64,000 nucleotides of DNA from Rhodospirillales bacterium (lineage in GTDB: Bacteria > Pseudomonadota > Alphaproteobacteria > Acetobacterales > Acetobacteraceae): NCBI GenBank assembly GCA_947447625.1, contig CANFKS010000004.1, positions 23,921 through 87,920 on the forward strand. Direction: 5' to 3'. Every line of letters starts with the position of its first letter. Positions within the stretch are counted from its first letter, which is position 1. Below the pieces are notes generated by a model that saw only the letters and a program-made list of their open reading frames with translations, was not told the DNA's origin and ran no database searches. Positions 18,103 to 26,486 of this stretch are shown piece by piece. The position numbers and the translations under genes are program-made.

Positions 18103-19335
18103 TCAGCGCTTGCCGTGCGACACCTGGTTGAACGCCTTGTCCTTGTCGACCCGGATGTCGCCGGGCAGGTTCAACACGCGCTCGGCGATGATGTTGCGCA
18201 GGATCTCATCGGTCCCGCCGGCGATCCGCAGGCCCGGCGAAAACATCAGACCTTCCTGGAACAACGCATGCAGCGGCGCCAGATCGTCATCCATCACCAT
18301 CCCCGCCGCCCCCATCAGGTCAAGGCCATAGCTCGCGATATCCTGCAGCTTGCTGGCATTGACCACCTTGGCGATCGAGTTCTCCGGCCCCGGCGTCTGC
18401 CCGCGCGACAGCGCCGTCATGGTGCGGAACCGGGTGAACTTGAGCCCCTGGGTCCGGCAATGCCACTCCGCGATCCGCTCGCGCACCGCGCTGTTGTTGA
18501 TCGCAGGCGCACCGTCGAGGTCGATCATCTTGGCGAGTGCGACGAGATCCGTCACATCCGGCCGCGGCACATCCCCGATCGCAAGACGCTCGTTCATCAA
18601 CGTCGTGATCGAGACCTTCCACCCCGCGCCCACCGCACCGAGCCGCTGCGCGTCCGGAACCCGCACATCGGTAAAGAACACCTCGTTGAACTGCGAGGTC
18701 CCGCTGATCTGCTTTATCGGCCGGCACTCGACACCGGGGGATTTCATGTCGAGAAAAAAGAACGTGAGCCCCGCATGCTTCGGCACCGTCGGGTCCGAGC
18801 GCGTCACGATGATCCCGAAGTCGCAGTAATGCGCCCCCGAGGTCCAGATCTTCTGCCCGTTGATCACCCAGTCCGTGCCATCGCGCTCCGCCTTCGTGCG
18901 CAGCGCCGCCACATCCGAGCCGCCCGCCGGTTCGGAGAACAACTGGCACCACACCTCCTCGCCACGCAGCGCGGGGCCCACGTAGCGTTCGAGCTGTTCC
19001 GGCGTCGCATAGGCCATCATCGTCGGGATGCACATGCCAAGGCCGATCTCGAACACGCCGCGCGGCACCGCATAGGCCTCCTCCTCCTGCTGGTAGATCA
19101 CAGTGAAGATCGGCGGCAGTTCAAGCCCGCCCCAGCGCTTCGGCCAGGTGATGCCGGCAAACCCGGCGGCATATTTCCTGGCCTGCCAGTCCTTCGCCAG
19201 GGCGATCTCCTCGGCCCGGATATGCCGCCCGCGCGACACCGGCTTGGCCTCGGATTTGAGCTGCGCATTGGCCGCCAGAAACGCCCGCGCCCGGCCGCGG
19301 AATGCGGCTTCGTCTGTGCTGTCTTCGAAATCCAT
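18103..19335 (-). CDS. Acyl-CoA dehydrogenase (FadE-type, subunit 1)
   Basis: 410 residues. ACAD motifs: GITWPKRWGG, QLFSEPAGGSDVAAL (FAD/substrate loop), INGQKIWTSGAHYCDFG, and C-terminal GLRIAGGTDEILRNIIAERVL. The position of the catalytic Glu of medium-chain enzymes (YEGT) is Gly in IAGGT, as in many enzymes that use a Glu elsewhere or act as the partner of a heteromer. It oxidises an acyl-CoA to the 2-enoyl-CoA with FAD. It lies 11 bases after a second, shorter ACAD on the same strand, resembling alpha2-beta2 ACAD pairs of steroid side-chain degradation; this pairing is inferred. Confidence 0.9.
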   Translation of the reverse strand: MDFEDSTDEAAFRGRARAFLAANAQLKSEAKPVSRGRHIRAEEIALAKDWQARKYAAGFAGITWPKRWGGLELPPIFTVIYQQEEEAYAVPRGVFEIGLGMCIPTMMAYATPEQLERYVGPALRGEEVWCQLFSEPAGGSDVAALRTKAERDGTDWVINGQKIWTSGAHYCDFGIIVTRSDPTVPKHAGLTFFFLDMKSPGVECRPIKQISGTSQFNEVFFTDVRVPDAQRLGAVGAGWKVSITTLMNERLAIGDVPRPDVTDLVALAKMIDLDGAPAINNSAVRERIAEWHCRTQGLKFTRFRTMTALSRGQTPGPENSIAKVVNASKLQDIASYGLDLMGAAGMVMDDDLAPLHALFQEGLMFSPGLRIAGGTDEILRNIIAERVLNLPGDIRVDKDKAFNQVSHGKR

Positions 19336-19346
19336 CGACTTTCTCC

Positions 19347-20462
19347 TCAGGCCGCGTTGCTGGTTTGAAGCGCGTCAACCACCCGGTTCTTCCAAAACCC
19401 GGCAGATCCGATGGTCAGGCCGAGCAGCTTGGAACGCCGGTAGTACAGATGACAATCCGCCGCCCATGTGAACCCCATGCCGCCATGGGTCTGGATGTTC
19501 TCCTTGGACGCGAGATGATACGCCTCGCACGCCGAAACCCGCGCCGAAGCCGCCGCCAGCGGCAACTCCGCCGCATCCGTCTGCAGCGCCCAGGCACCGA
19601 AATAGGCGTTGGACCGCGCAAGTTCGTTGGCGATATAAACATCCGCCAACTTGTGCTTGATCGCCTGGTAGCCGCCGATCGGCCGGCCGAACGCATAGCG
19701 CTCCTGCGCATAGGCCGTCGCCATCTCCAGACACACCGACGCCCCGCCGATCTGCTCGAACGCGATCAACACCGCCGCCCGGTTCAACACCCGCTCCAGC
19801 AGCGCAAACCCCTCGCCCGCAGCACCCAACTGCTCCGCGGCACAGCCATCGAACACCAGCCGCGCCTGCGGCCGCGCCGGATCGACCGTCTCCAGCATCG
19901 TCCGCGTCACCCCCCCGGCCCGCAAATCCGCCAACACCAGGATCGGCTGCCCCGCCTCGTTCTGCGCGGCGACGACGCACAAATCCGCGCTCCCGCCATC
20001 CGGCACCGGCCATTTCACCCCGCTCAACTTCCCGCCCGCCAAGCGCGGCGTAAACGCCCCCACCCGCGGATTGCCGCTGCCCTCCGCCCAGGCCAGCGTG
20101 CCGATATGCATCCCCGCCGCAAAGCCGCGCAGCAAGCGCCGCTTCTGCTCCTCGGAGCCCGCGATCATCACCGCCTCGGCCGCGAGATAGATCGACGACG
20201 AAAACGGCACCGGCGCCGCGGCCCGCCCGATCTCCTCGGCCAGCACGCAGAGCCCCTCATGCCCAAGCCCCGCCCCGCCGTATTCCTCGCCAATCGCAGC
20301 CCCCAGCCAGCCCATATCGGCCATGCCCTGCCACAACGCCCCGTCATAGGACTTCTCGCCCTCGAGCACCGCGCGCACATGCTTGGATGTGCAGTGCTCC
20401 GCGAGATAGCGGCGCGCCTGGTCGCGCAACTGCATCAGGTCATCGGAGAATTCGAAATTCAT
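19347..20462 (-). CDS. Acyl-CoA dehydrogenase (FadE-type, subunit 2)
   Basis: 371 residues, shorter and more divergent than its partner. N-terminal MNFEFSDDLMQLRDQARRYL, GAAIGEEYGGAGLGHEGL, RYAFGRPIGGYQAIKHKLAD and QTHGGMGFTWAADCHLYYRR are ACAD landmarks. The mid-region FAD loop motif (SEP...GSD) is weak: AEGSGNPR stands there, which suggests altered FAD or substrate binding. It is the first gene of the leftward pair and is divergent from the acyl-CoA synthetase across a 125-base promoter region. A heteromer with the following ACAD is likely by analogy. Confidence 0.88.
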   Translation of the reverse strand: MNFEFSDDLMQLRDQARRYLAEHCTSKHVRAVLEGEKSYDGALWQGMADMGWLGAAIGEEYGGAGLGHEGLCVLAEEIGRAAAPVPFSSSIYLAAEAVMIAGSEEQKRRLLRGFAAGMHIGTLAWAEGSGNPRVGAFTPRLAGGKLSGVKWPVPDGGSADLCVVAAQNEAGQPILVLADLRAGGVTRTMLETVDPARPQARLVFDGCAAEQLGAAGEGFALLERVLNRAAVLIAFEQIGGASVCLEMATAYAQERYAFGRPIGGYQAIKHKLADVYIANELARSNAYFGAWALQTDAAELPLAAASARVSACEAYHLASKENIQTHGGMGFTWAADCHLYYRRSKLLGLTIGSAGFWKNRVVDALQTSNAA

Positions 20463-20587
20463 GTCGTGTCCTGCCCTTCGGCCGCCTCATCCGGGCCGCT
20501 TGATTGACAGGTTAGACACTTCGCGGTCAGGTGCAAAAGCAAACATGAGGCCGATGCGAAATCGGATCGAAAACGGGAGCGGACAGG

Positions 20588-22126
20588 ATGGCTTATCCGG
20601 GCACGATCGCCCGCGTCTCGCCGGAAAAAGCGGCATTGATCCATGCCGAAACCGGCGAGGTGCTGACCTATGGCGCGCTCGACGCCGGCTCCAACCGCCT
20701 CGCCCAGTTCTGGTTCGCCATGGGCCTGCGCCGGGGCGACCATGTCGCCCTTTTCCTCGAAAACCATATCCGGTTCATCGAAATCATCTGGGCCGCGCTG
20801 CGCTCGGGCCTGCACATCACCGCCATCAACCGCTACCTCACGGCCGAAGAAGCCGCCTACATCGTCAACGACTGCGGCGCCAAATCCCTCATCACCTCGA
20901 TCGGGCGCGCCGATGTCGCAGCCCCCCTCGCCCGCCTGATCCCCCACTGCACGCTCCGCCTCATGCTCGACGGCACGCGCCCCGGCTGGGACGACTACGA
21001 CGCCGCCGTTTCCGGCTATGCCGGTTTCGCCCTGCGCGAGGAATGGGCCGGCGATCTGATGCTCTATTCCTCCGGCACCACCGGCCGCCCCAAAGGCGTC
21101 CGCCGCACGCTGCGCGACCTTCGCCCCGATGACCCCGCAGTGATCGCCCAGTTCCCGGTCGACTACGCCTTCTCGCCCGACATGGTCTATCTCTCCCCGG
21201 CGCCGATGTACCACGCGGCCCCCCTCGCCTTCTCCATCCGCGTCCAGCGCGAAGGCGGCACCGTCGTCATGATGCCCCGCTTCGATGCCGCCGAGGCGCT
21301 CGCCTGCATCGAACGCCATCGCGTCACCCACAGCCAATGGGTTCCCACCATGTTCGTGCGCATGCTCAAACTTCCCGATGCCGCACGCACCCGGCACGAC
21401 CTCTCCTCCCACCAGGTCGCCATCCACGCCGCCGCCCCCTGCCCCGTCGCGGTCAAGCACGCCATGATCGACTGGTGGGGCCCCATCATCCACGAATACT
21501 ACGCCGGCACCGAAAGCAACGGCGCCACCCGCATCGACAGCACCGACTGGCTCGCCCATCCCGGCTCCGTCGGGCGCGCCCAACTCGGCATCCTCCACAT
21601 CTGCGACGACGACGGCACCGAACTTCCCCACGGCGAGCCCGGCTCGATCTATTTCGAACGCGACGAAATGGTCTTCGCCTACCACAACGACCCCGAAAAA
21701 ACCCGCCGCGCCCAACACCCCCGCCACCCCACCTGGTCGACCCTCGGCGACATCGGCTATCTCGACGCCGGCGGCTATCTTTACCTCACCGATCGTAAAG
21801 CCTTCATGATCATCTCGGGCGGCGTCAACATCTATCCCCAGGCCATCGAGGACGCCCTCGTCACCCACCCCAAAGTCCGCGATGCCGCCGTCATCGGCCT
21901 GCCCAACCCGGATCTCGGCGAGGAGGTCAAAGCCGTCGTCGAACCCGCCGACGGCATCGAACCCGACGAAACCCTCGCCAGCGAACTCACCGCCTATCTG
22001 CGCACCAAGGTCGCCCGCTACATGGTGCCCAAATCCATCGACTTCACCGACGCCTTGCCCCGCCTCCCCACCGGCAAGCTCTACAAGCACGCTTTGCGTG
22101 CCCGATACCTCGCCCAGCAGCAGTAA
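20588..22126 (+). CDS. Acyl-CoA synthetase (AMP-forming)
   Basis: 512 residues. Adenylation motifs: YSSGTTGRPKGV (P-loop), EYYAGTESNGA, YLTDRKAFMIISGGVNIYPQ (hinge) and PRLPTGKLYK with the catalytic Lys at the C-terminus. It activates a carboxylic acid to the acyl-CoA via acyl-AMP. GGACAGG precedes the ATG. Its divergent partners (two ACADs) and following genes (DUF35 and thiolase-like) suggest that it supplies the CoA ester degraded by the cluster. The acid is unknown; a branched, cyclic or steroid-like side chain fits the gene set. Confidence 0.92.
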   Translation: MAYPGTIARVSPEKAALIHAETGEVLTYGALDAGSNRLAQFWFAMGLRRGDHVALFLENHIRFIEIIWAALRSGLHITAINRYLTAEEAAYIVNDCGAKSLITSIGRADVAAPLARLIPHCTLRLMLDGTRPGWDDYDAAVSGYAGFALREEWAGDLMLYSSGTTGRPKGVRRTLRDLRPDDPAVIAQFPVDYAFSPDMVYLSPAPMYHAAPLAFSIRVQREGGTVVMMPRFDAAEALACIERHRVTHSQWVPTMFVRMLKLPDAARTRHDLSSHQVAIHAAAPCPVAVKHAMIDWWGPIIHEYYAGTESNGATRIDSTDWLAHPGSVGRAQLGILHICDDDGTELPHGEPGSIYFERDEMVFAYHNDPEKTRRAQHPRHPTWSTLGDIGYLDAGGYLYLTDRKAFMIISGGVNIYPQAIEDALVTHPKVRDAAVIGLPNPDLGEEVKAVVEPADGIEPDETLASELTAYLRTKVARYMVPKSIDFTDALPRLPTGKLYKHALRARYLAQQQ

Positions 22127-22138
22127 AGGAGACCACCC

Positions 22139-22549
22139 ATGTCCGACTCCAAGCGGCCATTGCCGCAACCCACCCCCGAGACCAAACATTTCTGGGAAGG
22201 CACCCAGGCCGGCGAAATCCGCCTGCAGCGCTGCGACGACTGCGCCAATGTCTATTTCCCGCCCCGCCCGTTCTGCCCGGGCTGCGCCTCGCGCAACGTC
22301 AGCATCTTCAAGGCCTCCGGCAAGGCCAAGCTGTTCTCCTACGTCATCCACCATCGCCCCGCACCCGGCTTCACGCCGCCCTACGCCATCGCCGTCGTCG
22401 AACTGGAGGAAGGCCCGCGCATGATGACCAACATCGTCGGCTGCCCGCAAACCCCCGAGGCCCTGCCGCTCGACATGGAACTCGTCCCGCATTTCGAGAA
22501 AATGAACGACGACATCACCCTCCCCCTCTTCCAGCCTGCAAAGGCCTGA
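22139..22549 (+). CDS. DUF35/OB-fold protein with rubredoxin-like zinc ribbon
   Basis: 136 residues. Four cysteines (32, 35, 46, 49: RCDDCANVYFPPRPFCPGC) form the zinc ribbon, followed by an OB fold with GKAKLFSYVIHH and YAIAVVELEEGPRMMTNIVG. Such proteins are obligate partners of thiolase-like enzymes such as Ltp2 aldolase or archaeal HMG-CoA synthase, or are fused to MaoC dehydratases (ChsH2). It sits 12 bases after the synthetase and five bases before the thiolase-like gene, so a complex with the latter is likely. Confidence 0.9.
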   Translation: MSDSKRPLPQPTPETKHFWEGTQAGEIRLQRCDDCANVYFPPRPFCPGCASRNVSIFKASGKAKLFSYVIHHRPAPGFTPPYAIAVVELEEGPRMMTNIVGCPQTPEALPLDMELVPHFEKMNDDITLPLFQPAKA

Positions 22550-22554
22550 ACATC

Positions 22555-23697
22555 ATGCTCAAACAACGCGAAATCGCCGTCGTCGGCGCCGCCGAAACCA
22601 CCCGGCTCGGCGTCATCCCCGACATGTCCAACATCCAGCTTCACGCCGATTGCGCCCTCAACGCCATGCGTGACGCCGGCCTCAAGCCGTCCGATATCGA
22701 CGGCATCGCCTGCGCCGGCGAAAGCCCCACCAACATGGCCCATTATCTCGGCATCACCCCCTCCTGGGTTGACGGTACCGCGGTCGGCGGCTGCTCCTTC
22801 ATGATCCATGTCCGCCACGCCGCCGCCGCCATCTCGGCCGGCCTGTGCAAAACTGTGCTTATCACCCACGGCGAATCCGGCAAATCCCAGATCGGCCTCA
22901 ACCGCGCCCCCCCGGGCCGCTCCTCGCTCATGGGCCAGTTCGAAATGCCCTACGGCGTCTACGGCCCGCCCAGCATGTTCACCATCCCCGTGCTGCGCAT
23001 GATGAAGGAAACCGGCCTGACCGAGGAACACCTCGCCATGGTCGCCGTCATCCAGCGCGAATGGTCCTCGCAAAACCCCCGCGCCGCCATGCAACAACGC
23101 TGCACCGTCGATGACGTGCTGAACTCCCGCATGATCGCCTGGCCGTTCCGCCTGTTCATGTGCTGCCTCGTCACCGACGGCGGCGGCGCCCTGATCCTCA
23201 CCGCGGCCGACCGCGCCAAGGACATGCCGCAAAAGCCGGTCTACATCCTCGGCACAGGCGAATCGGTCGAAACCCCGATGATCTCGCAAATGGCCGACTT
23301 CACCCGCAGCCGCGCCTTCCGCGTCGCAGGCCCCACCGCCTTCAACGCCGCCGGCATCAAACACGCCGACGTCGATCACCTCATGATCTACGACGCCTTC
23401 GCCCACCTGCCGATCTACGGCCTCGAAGACCTCGGCTTCGTCGGCCGCGGCGAAGCCGGCGACTTCATCAAGGAACGCAACACCGCACCGGGCGGCAAAC
23501 TGCCGATGAACACCAACGGCGGCGGCCTGTCCTACACCCACACCGGCATGTACGGCATGTTCGCCCTCCAGGAGAGCATCCGCCAAATGCGCGGCACCGC
23601 CCCCGCACAAGTGCAGGGCGCGAAAATCTCGGTCTGCCACGGCGTCGGCGGCATGTTCGCGGCATCGGGCACGATCGTGTTTACGAACGAGGGCTGA
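22555..23697 (+). CDS. Thiolase-like protein (SCP2/Ltp2 type, probable lyase)
   Basis: 380 residues, with the thiolase fold but an atypical active site. VGGCSFMIHVRHAAAAI stands where a thiolase has its nucleophile loop, and the C-terminal region reads NTNGGGLSYTHTGMYGM and VCHGVGGMFAASGT. Tyr residues in IYDAFAH and SYTHTG could be the catalytic tyrosines used by Ltp2 retro-aldolases, though I have not aligned it. With the adjacent DUF35 partner, carbon-carbon cleavage of a beta-hydroxyacyl-CoA by retro-aldol reaction is more likely than classical thiolysis. Last gene of the synthetase-DUF35-thiolase operon. Confidence 0.85.
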   Translation: MLKQREIAVVGAAETTRLGVIPDMSNIQLHADCALNAMRDAGLKPSDIDGIACAGESPTNMAHYLGITPSWVDGTAVGGCSFMIHVRHAAAAISAGLCKTVLITHGESGKSQIGLNRAPPGRSSLMGQFEMPYGVYGPPSMFTIPVLRMMKETGLTEEHLAMVAVIQREWSSQNPRAAMQQRCTVDDVLNSRMIAWPFRLFMCCLVTDGGGALILTAADRAKDMPQKPVYILGTGESVETPMISQMADFTRSRAFRVAGPTAFNAAGIKHADVDHLMIYDAFAHLPIYGLEDLGFVGRGEAGDFIKERNTAPGGKLPMNTNGGGLSYTHTGMYGMFALQESIRQMRGTAPAQVQGAKISVCHGVGGMFAASGTIVFTNEG

Positions 23698-23712
23698 TGC
23701 TTTTTGGGGGGA

Positions 23713-23770
23713 AGGAAGGAAGAAAGCGCTTCTTTTTTGAAAAAAAGAAGCAAAAAACTTTTATCCGTTA
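23713..23770 (+). repeat. Family A palindromic repeat, copy A1
   Basis: AT-rich palindrome with stem GCTTCTTTTTT/AAAAAAAGAAGC (23728-23751) in the frame GGAAG..AAGCGCTTC...GAAGCAAAAAACTTTTATCCGTT. It begins just after the thiolase stop. It faces inverted copy A2, forming a head-to-head pair between convergent genes. Confidence 0.9.
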
Positions 23771-23789
23771 GGCTGCACAGCGGCTGAAC

Positions 23790-23826
23790 AAAAAGAGTGG
23801 CGAAGCCAAAAAAATTTGGCTTCGCC
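23790..23826. terminator. GC-rich hairpin between A1 and A2
   Basis: GGCGAAGCC then a short A run, TTT and GGCTTCGCC form a near-perfect stem, with AAA/TTT extending it inward. It lies midway between the convergent thiolase and YdhR-like genes and between the two family A copies. A bidirectional terminator role is inferred; no long T tract follows directly. Confidence 0.5.
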
Positions 23827-23861
23827 CCTTCCCTCTCCAATATCCCCCAAACAACTCCATA

Positions 23862-23908
23862 GGATAAAGTTTTTTTGCTTTTTTTTAAAAAAAAGAAGTG
23901 CTTCCTTA
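23862..23908 (-). repeat. Family A palindromic repeat, copy A2 (inverted)
   Basis: Reverse orientation copy: GGATAAAGTTTTTTTGCTT, a T/A-rich stem, then AAAAAAAAGAAGTGCTTCC. The stem has drifted (GAAGTG for GAAGCG). It overlaps the last codons of the YdhR-like gene by three bases. Confidence 0.85.
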
Positions 23909-24241
23909 CTCCGCCGCCACTGCGAGGAACGGCACCGGCGCATGCGTCACCTGGCTCGGCCCCTCCGTAATCGCATAAATCTGCGTCGTCAGATTGGTGA
24001 TCGTCGGTGTCGACTTGATCCGCGCCACGATCGGCCCCGCCAGATACGCCTCCGCATCCGCCCGCGAGGCAAAACAATACAGCCCACCCACCTTCGGCCC
24101 GCCCCCGGTGTTGAGCCAGATTTTCCACAACAACCCCTGCACCGACAGGAACGGCGCGGCCCGCTCGGCCGCCCCATTCGCCGCGTGCAATTCGGGCGAC
24201 ATATTCGTGTATTCGAAATTAACCTGAAGCATGACGGCCAT
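23906..24241 (-). CDS. YdhR-type monooxygenase-like small protein
   Basis: 111 residues, ferredoxin-like alpha/beta barrel dimer family (PF08803-like): MLQVNFEYTN, GLLWKIWLNTGGGPKVGGLYCF and SRADAEAYLAGPIVARIK match YdhR proteins. GGGAGGC lies before the ATG at 24241. A much longer reading in the same frame (to 25543) is antisense to the glycosyltransferase and not credible. Function in YdhR proteins is unproven; a cofactor-less monooxygenase of aromatic substrates has been suggested. It stands alone between convergent and divergent neighbours. Confidence 0.85.
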   Translation of the reverse strand: MAVMLQVNFEYTNMSPELHAANGAAERAAPFLSVQGLLWKIWLNTGGGPKVGGLYCFASRADAEAYLAGPIVARIKSTPTITNLTTQIYAITEGPSQVTHAPVPFLAVAAE

Positions 24242-24307
24242 CGAAGCCTCCCTCGTTTTTTGCCGCGTGGCGCGGATGCACCGCAGCCTAGAAGCGCGGA
24301 CCCGTCG

Positions 24308-25468
24308 ATGACAACCGGGATCGCGGCTATAGACGCTCCCACCTCTCACGCCGGAGCCGCCGTGCCGCGTCCTTATGCCGCCATCATCCTCCCCCCGCGC
24401 GAAGCCTTCGCCCCCGGCCACGCCGGCGCCATCGCCCTGCTCGCCCGCCGCATGGCCGGCCCGGACGATGTCGTCTACGGCATGGCGCATCCCACCCCCT
24501 TCGCCGACGTCGCCTTCCGCCCGATCCGCCCCACCTGGTTCCCAGGCCCCCTCGCCCGCCGCTATGCCGGCGGCGCCGCACGCGCCTTGCGCGCTGACCC
24601 GCCGGGCCTCGTCGAGGTCCACAACCGCCCCGACATTGCCCTCTTTCTCGCCCGCCGCCTTCCCGCCATCCCCGTCACCCTCTTCCTCCACAACGACCCG
24701 CAAGGCATGCGCGGCGCCAAAACCCCCGCCGAGCGCGCGGCCTTGCTCGCCACCCTCGCCGGCGTCGTCACCGTCTCCCACCACCTCAAATCCCGCTTCA
24801 TCGAGGGTCTCCCGCCCCTCCCCACCGCACCTCGCGTGCTGCCCAACAGTCTCGATCTTGCCGAAATCCCCCGGGGCCTGCCCCGCACCCGCATTATCCT
24901 CTTCGCCGGCCGCGTCGTCGCCGACAAAGGGGCCGACAGTTTTATCGCGGCCTGCGCCCTCGCCTTGCCCCACCTCCCCGGCTGGACCGCCGAATTGATC
25001 GGCGCCGACCGCTTCGGCCCCGACAGCCCCGAGACCCCCTGGCTTGCCGCCCTGCGGCCCCACGCCGCCGCCGCCGGCATCGCCATGCGCGGCTACCAGC
25101 CCCATGCCGAAATCCTCCGCGCCATGGCACAAGCCGCCATCGTCGTCGTCCCCTCGCGCTGGCCCGAACCCTTCGGCCTCACCGCGCTCGAAGCCATGGC
25201 CACCGGCGCCGCCCTCGTCGCCTCCGACCGCGGCGGTCTGCCCGAAGTCTACGGCGACGCCGCCGTGGTGATCGACCCCGAAAACCCCGCCGGCATCGCC
25301 GCCGCCCTCATCGCCTTGGCCCAGGACCCCGCCCGCCGCGCCGCCCTCGCCACCGCCGGCCTCGCCCGCGCCCGGTCCTTCAGCCGCCCCGCCGGCGCCG
25401 CACGTCTCGCCGCGCTGCGCTCCGATGTGCTGGCCGCATGGTCGAAACCCGGCATTCACCCTATATAG
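24308..25468 (+). CDS. Glycosyltransferase (GT4-type)
   Basis: 386 residues from ATG 24308; a GTG at 24362 is an alternative. The GT-B plan is visible: N-terminal domain with FLHNDPQGMRG and VVTVSHHLKSRFIEG, linker LPNSLDLAEIP, then RIILFAGRVVADKGAD and the GT4 EX7E-type motif PSRWPEPFGLTALEAMA. Cytoplasmic retaining sugar transferase, probably for polysaccharide or LPS; donor and acceptor unknown. No other polysaccharide genes are near, so it looks like an isolated member. It ends 34 bases before the COG0523 gene. Confidence 0.88.
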   Translation: MTTGIAAIDAPTSHAGAAVPRPYAAIILPPREAFAPGHAGAIALLARRMAGPDDVVYGMAHPTPFADVAFRPIRPTWFPGPLARRYAGGAARALRADPPGLVEVHNRPDIALFLARRLPAIPVTLFLHNDPQGMRGAKTPAERAALLATLAGVVTVSHHLKSRFIEGLPPLPTAPRVLPNSLDLAEIPRGLPRTRIILFAGRVVADKGADSFIAACALALPHLPGWTAELIGADRFGPDSPETPWLAALRPHAAAAGIAMRGYQPHAEILRAMAQAAIVVVPSRWPEPFGLTALEAMATGAALVASDRGGLPEVYGDAAVVIDPENPAGIAAALIALAQDPARRAALATAGLARARSFSRPAGAARLAALRSDVLAAWSKPGIHPI

Positions 25469-25502
25469 CGGCAACAGTTCAATTTGCGTTGGAGACATGG
25501 TC

Positions 25503-26483
25503 ATGGCCGAAGCCGTAAACCCCGAGGGCCAGGTGCCCGTCACCGTGCTGACCGGCTATCTCGGTGCGGGCAAAACAACTTTGCTCAACCGCATCCTCTC
25601 CGAAAACCACGGCAAGAAATACGCCGTCGTGATCAACGAGTTCGGCGAACTCGGCGTCGACAACGACCTCGTCGTCGACACCGACGAGGAAGTCTTCGAA
25701 ATGAACAACGGCTGCATCTGCTGCACCGTGCGCGGCGACCTCATCCGCATCGTCACCGGCCTGATGAAGCGCCGCGGCAAGTTCGACGGCATCATCATCG
25801 AAACCACCGGCCTCGCGAACCCCGCCCCCGTGGCGCAGACCTTTTTCGTCGATGACACCGTCAAGGAAAAAACCCGCCTCGACGCCATCATCACCGTGGT
25901 GGACGCCCTCAACCTGCCGCAGCGCCTGATCGACAGCGCCGAGGCCGAGGAACAAATCGCCTTCGCCGACGTCATCGTCCTCAACAAGGTCGATCTCGTC
26001 ACCACCGAGGCGCTCAGCGCCGTCGAGGCGCAAATCCGCAAAATCAACAAATACGCCAAAATCCACCATGCCACCAAAGGCTCGGTCCCGATCACCGAAC
26101 TGCTCAACCAGGGCGCCTTCGACCTCAACCGCGTTCTGGTCCACGCCCCCGAATTCCTCACCTCCGACGAACACGAGCACAACGACGAGATCCGCTCGAT
26201 GTCCTTCGAGGCCGAAAAGCCGATCGACGCCGAACGCTTCAACGCCTGGATCGGCGCCCTGCTGGCCGAAAAAGGCGGCGACATGCTGCGCACCAAGGGC
26301 ATCCTCTCCTACGAAGGCGATGACCGCCGCTTTGCCTTCCAGGCCGTTCACATGATGGCCGACGGCGATTTCATCGGCGCTTGGAAAGCCGGCGAACCCC
26401 GCACCAGCCGCATCGTCTTCATCGGCCGCAACCTCAACCGCCCGCAACTGCGCCGCGGCTTCGAATCCTGCCAGGTGGCCTGA
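25503..26483 (+). CDS. COG0523 (CobW/ZNG1-type) GTP-binding metallochaperone
   Basis: 326 residues. P-loop GYLGAGKTT (18-26), the metal motif CICC (71-74), ETTGLANPAP and NKVDLV (base specificity), and the C-terminal CobW_C domain. I prefer ATG 25503, since GGAG at 25491 is correctly spaced for it; ATG 25497 is too close. The family delivers zinc or cobalt using GTP. It is followed after three bases by a WD40 protein, a pairing common in alphaproteobacteria and usually assigned to zinc supply. A weak CAAC...GTTG dyad stands upstream (25472-25491) but does not resemble a known Zur box. Confidence 0.9.
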   Translation: MAEAVNPEGQVPVTVLTGYLGAGKTTLLNRILSENHGKKYAVVINEFGELGVDNDLVVDTDEEVFEMNNGCICCTVRGDLIRIVTGLMKRRGKFDGIIIETTGLANPAPVAQTFFVDDTVKEKTRLDAIITVVDALNLPQRLIDSAEAEEQIAFADVIVLNKVDLVTTEALSAVEAQIRKINKYAKIHHATKGSVPITELLNQGAFDLNRVLVHAPEFLTSDEHEHNDEIRSMSFEAEKPIDAERFNAWIGALLAEKGGDMLRTKGILSYEGDDRRFAFQAVHMMADGDFIGAWKAGEPRTSRIVFIGRNLNRPQLRRGFESCQVA

Positions 26484-26486
26484 AGC

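Noticed and set aside
20459..22492. 677-codon antisense frame over the acyl-CoA synthetase
   Set aside because: Low-complexity G/A/E/V sequence, no motif, no ribosome-binding site; the opposite strand encodes all adenylation motifs.
23728..23751. Family A palindromes as ordinary Rho-independent terminators
   Set aside because: The stem is followed by an A run rather than a T run on the gene strand in the forward copies, copies occur in a divergent promoter region and inside an operon, and real GC-stem plus T-run terminators exist at 57920 and 61915.
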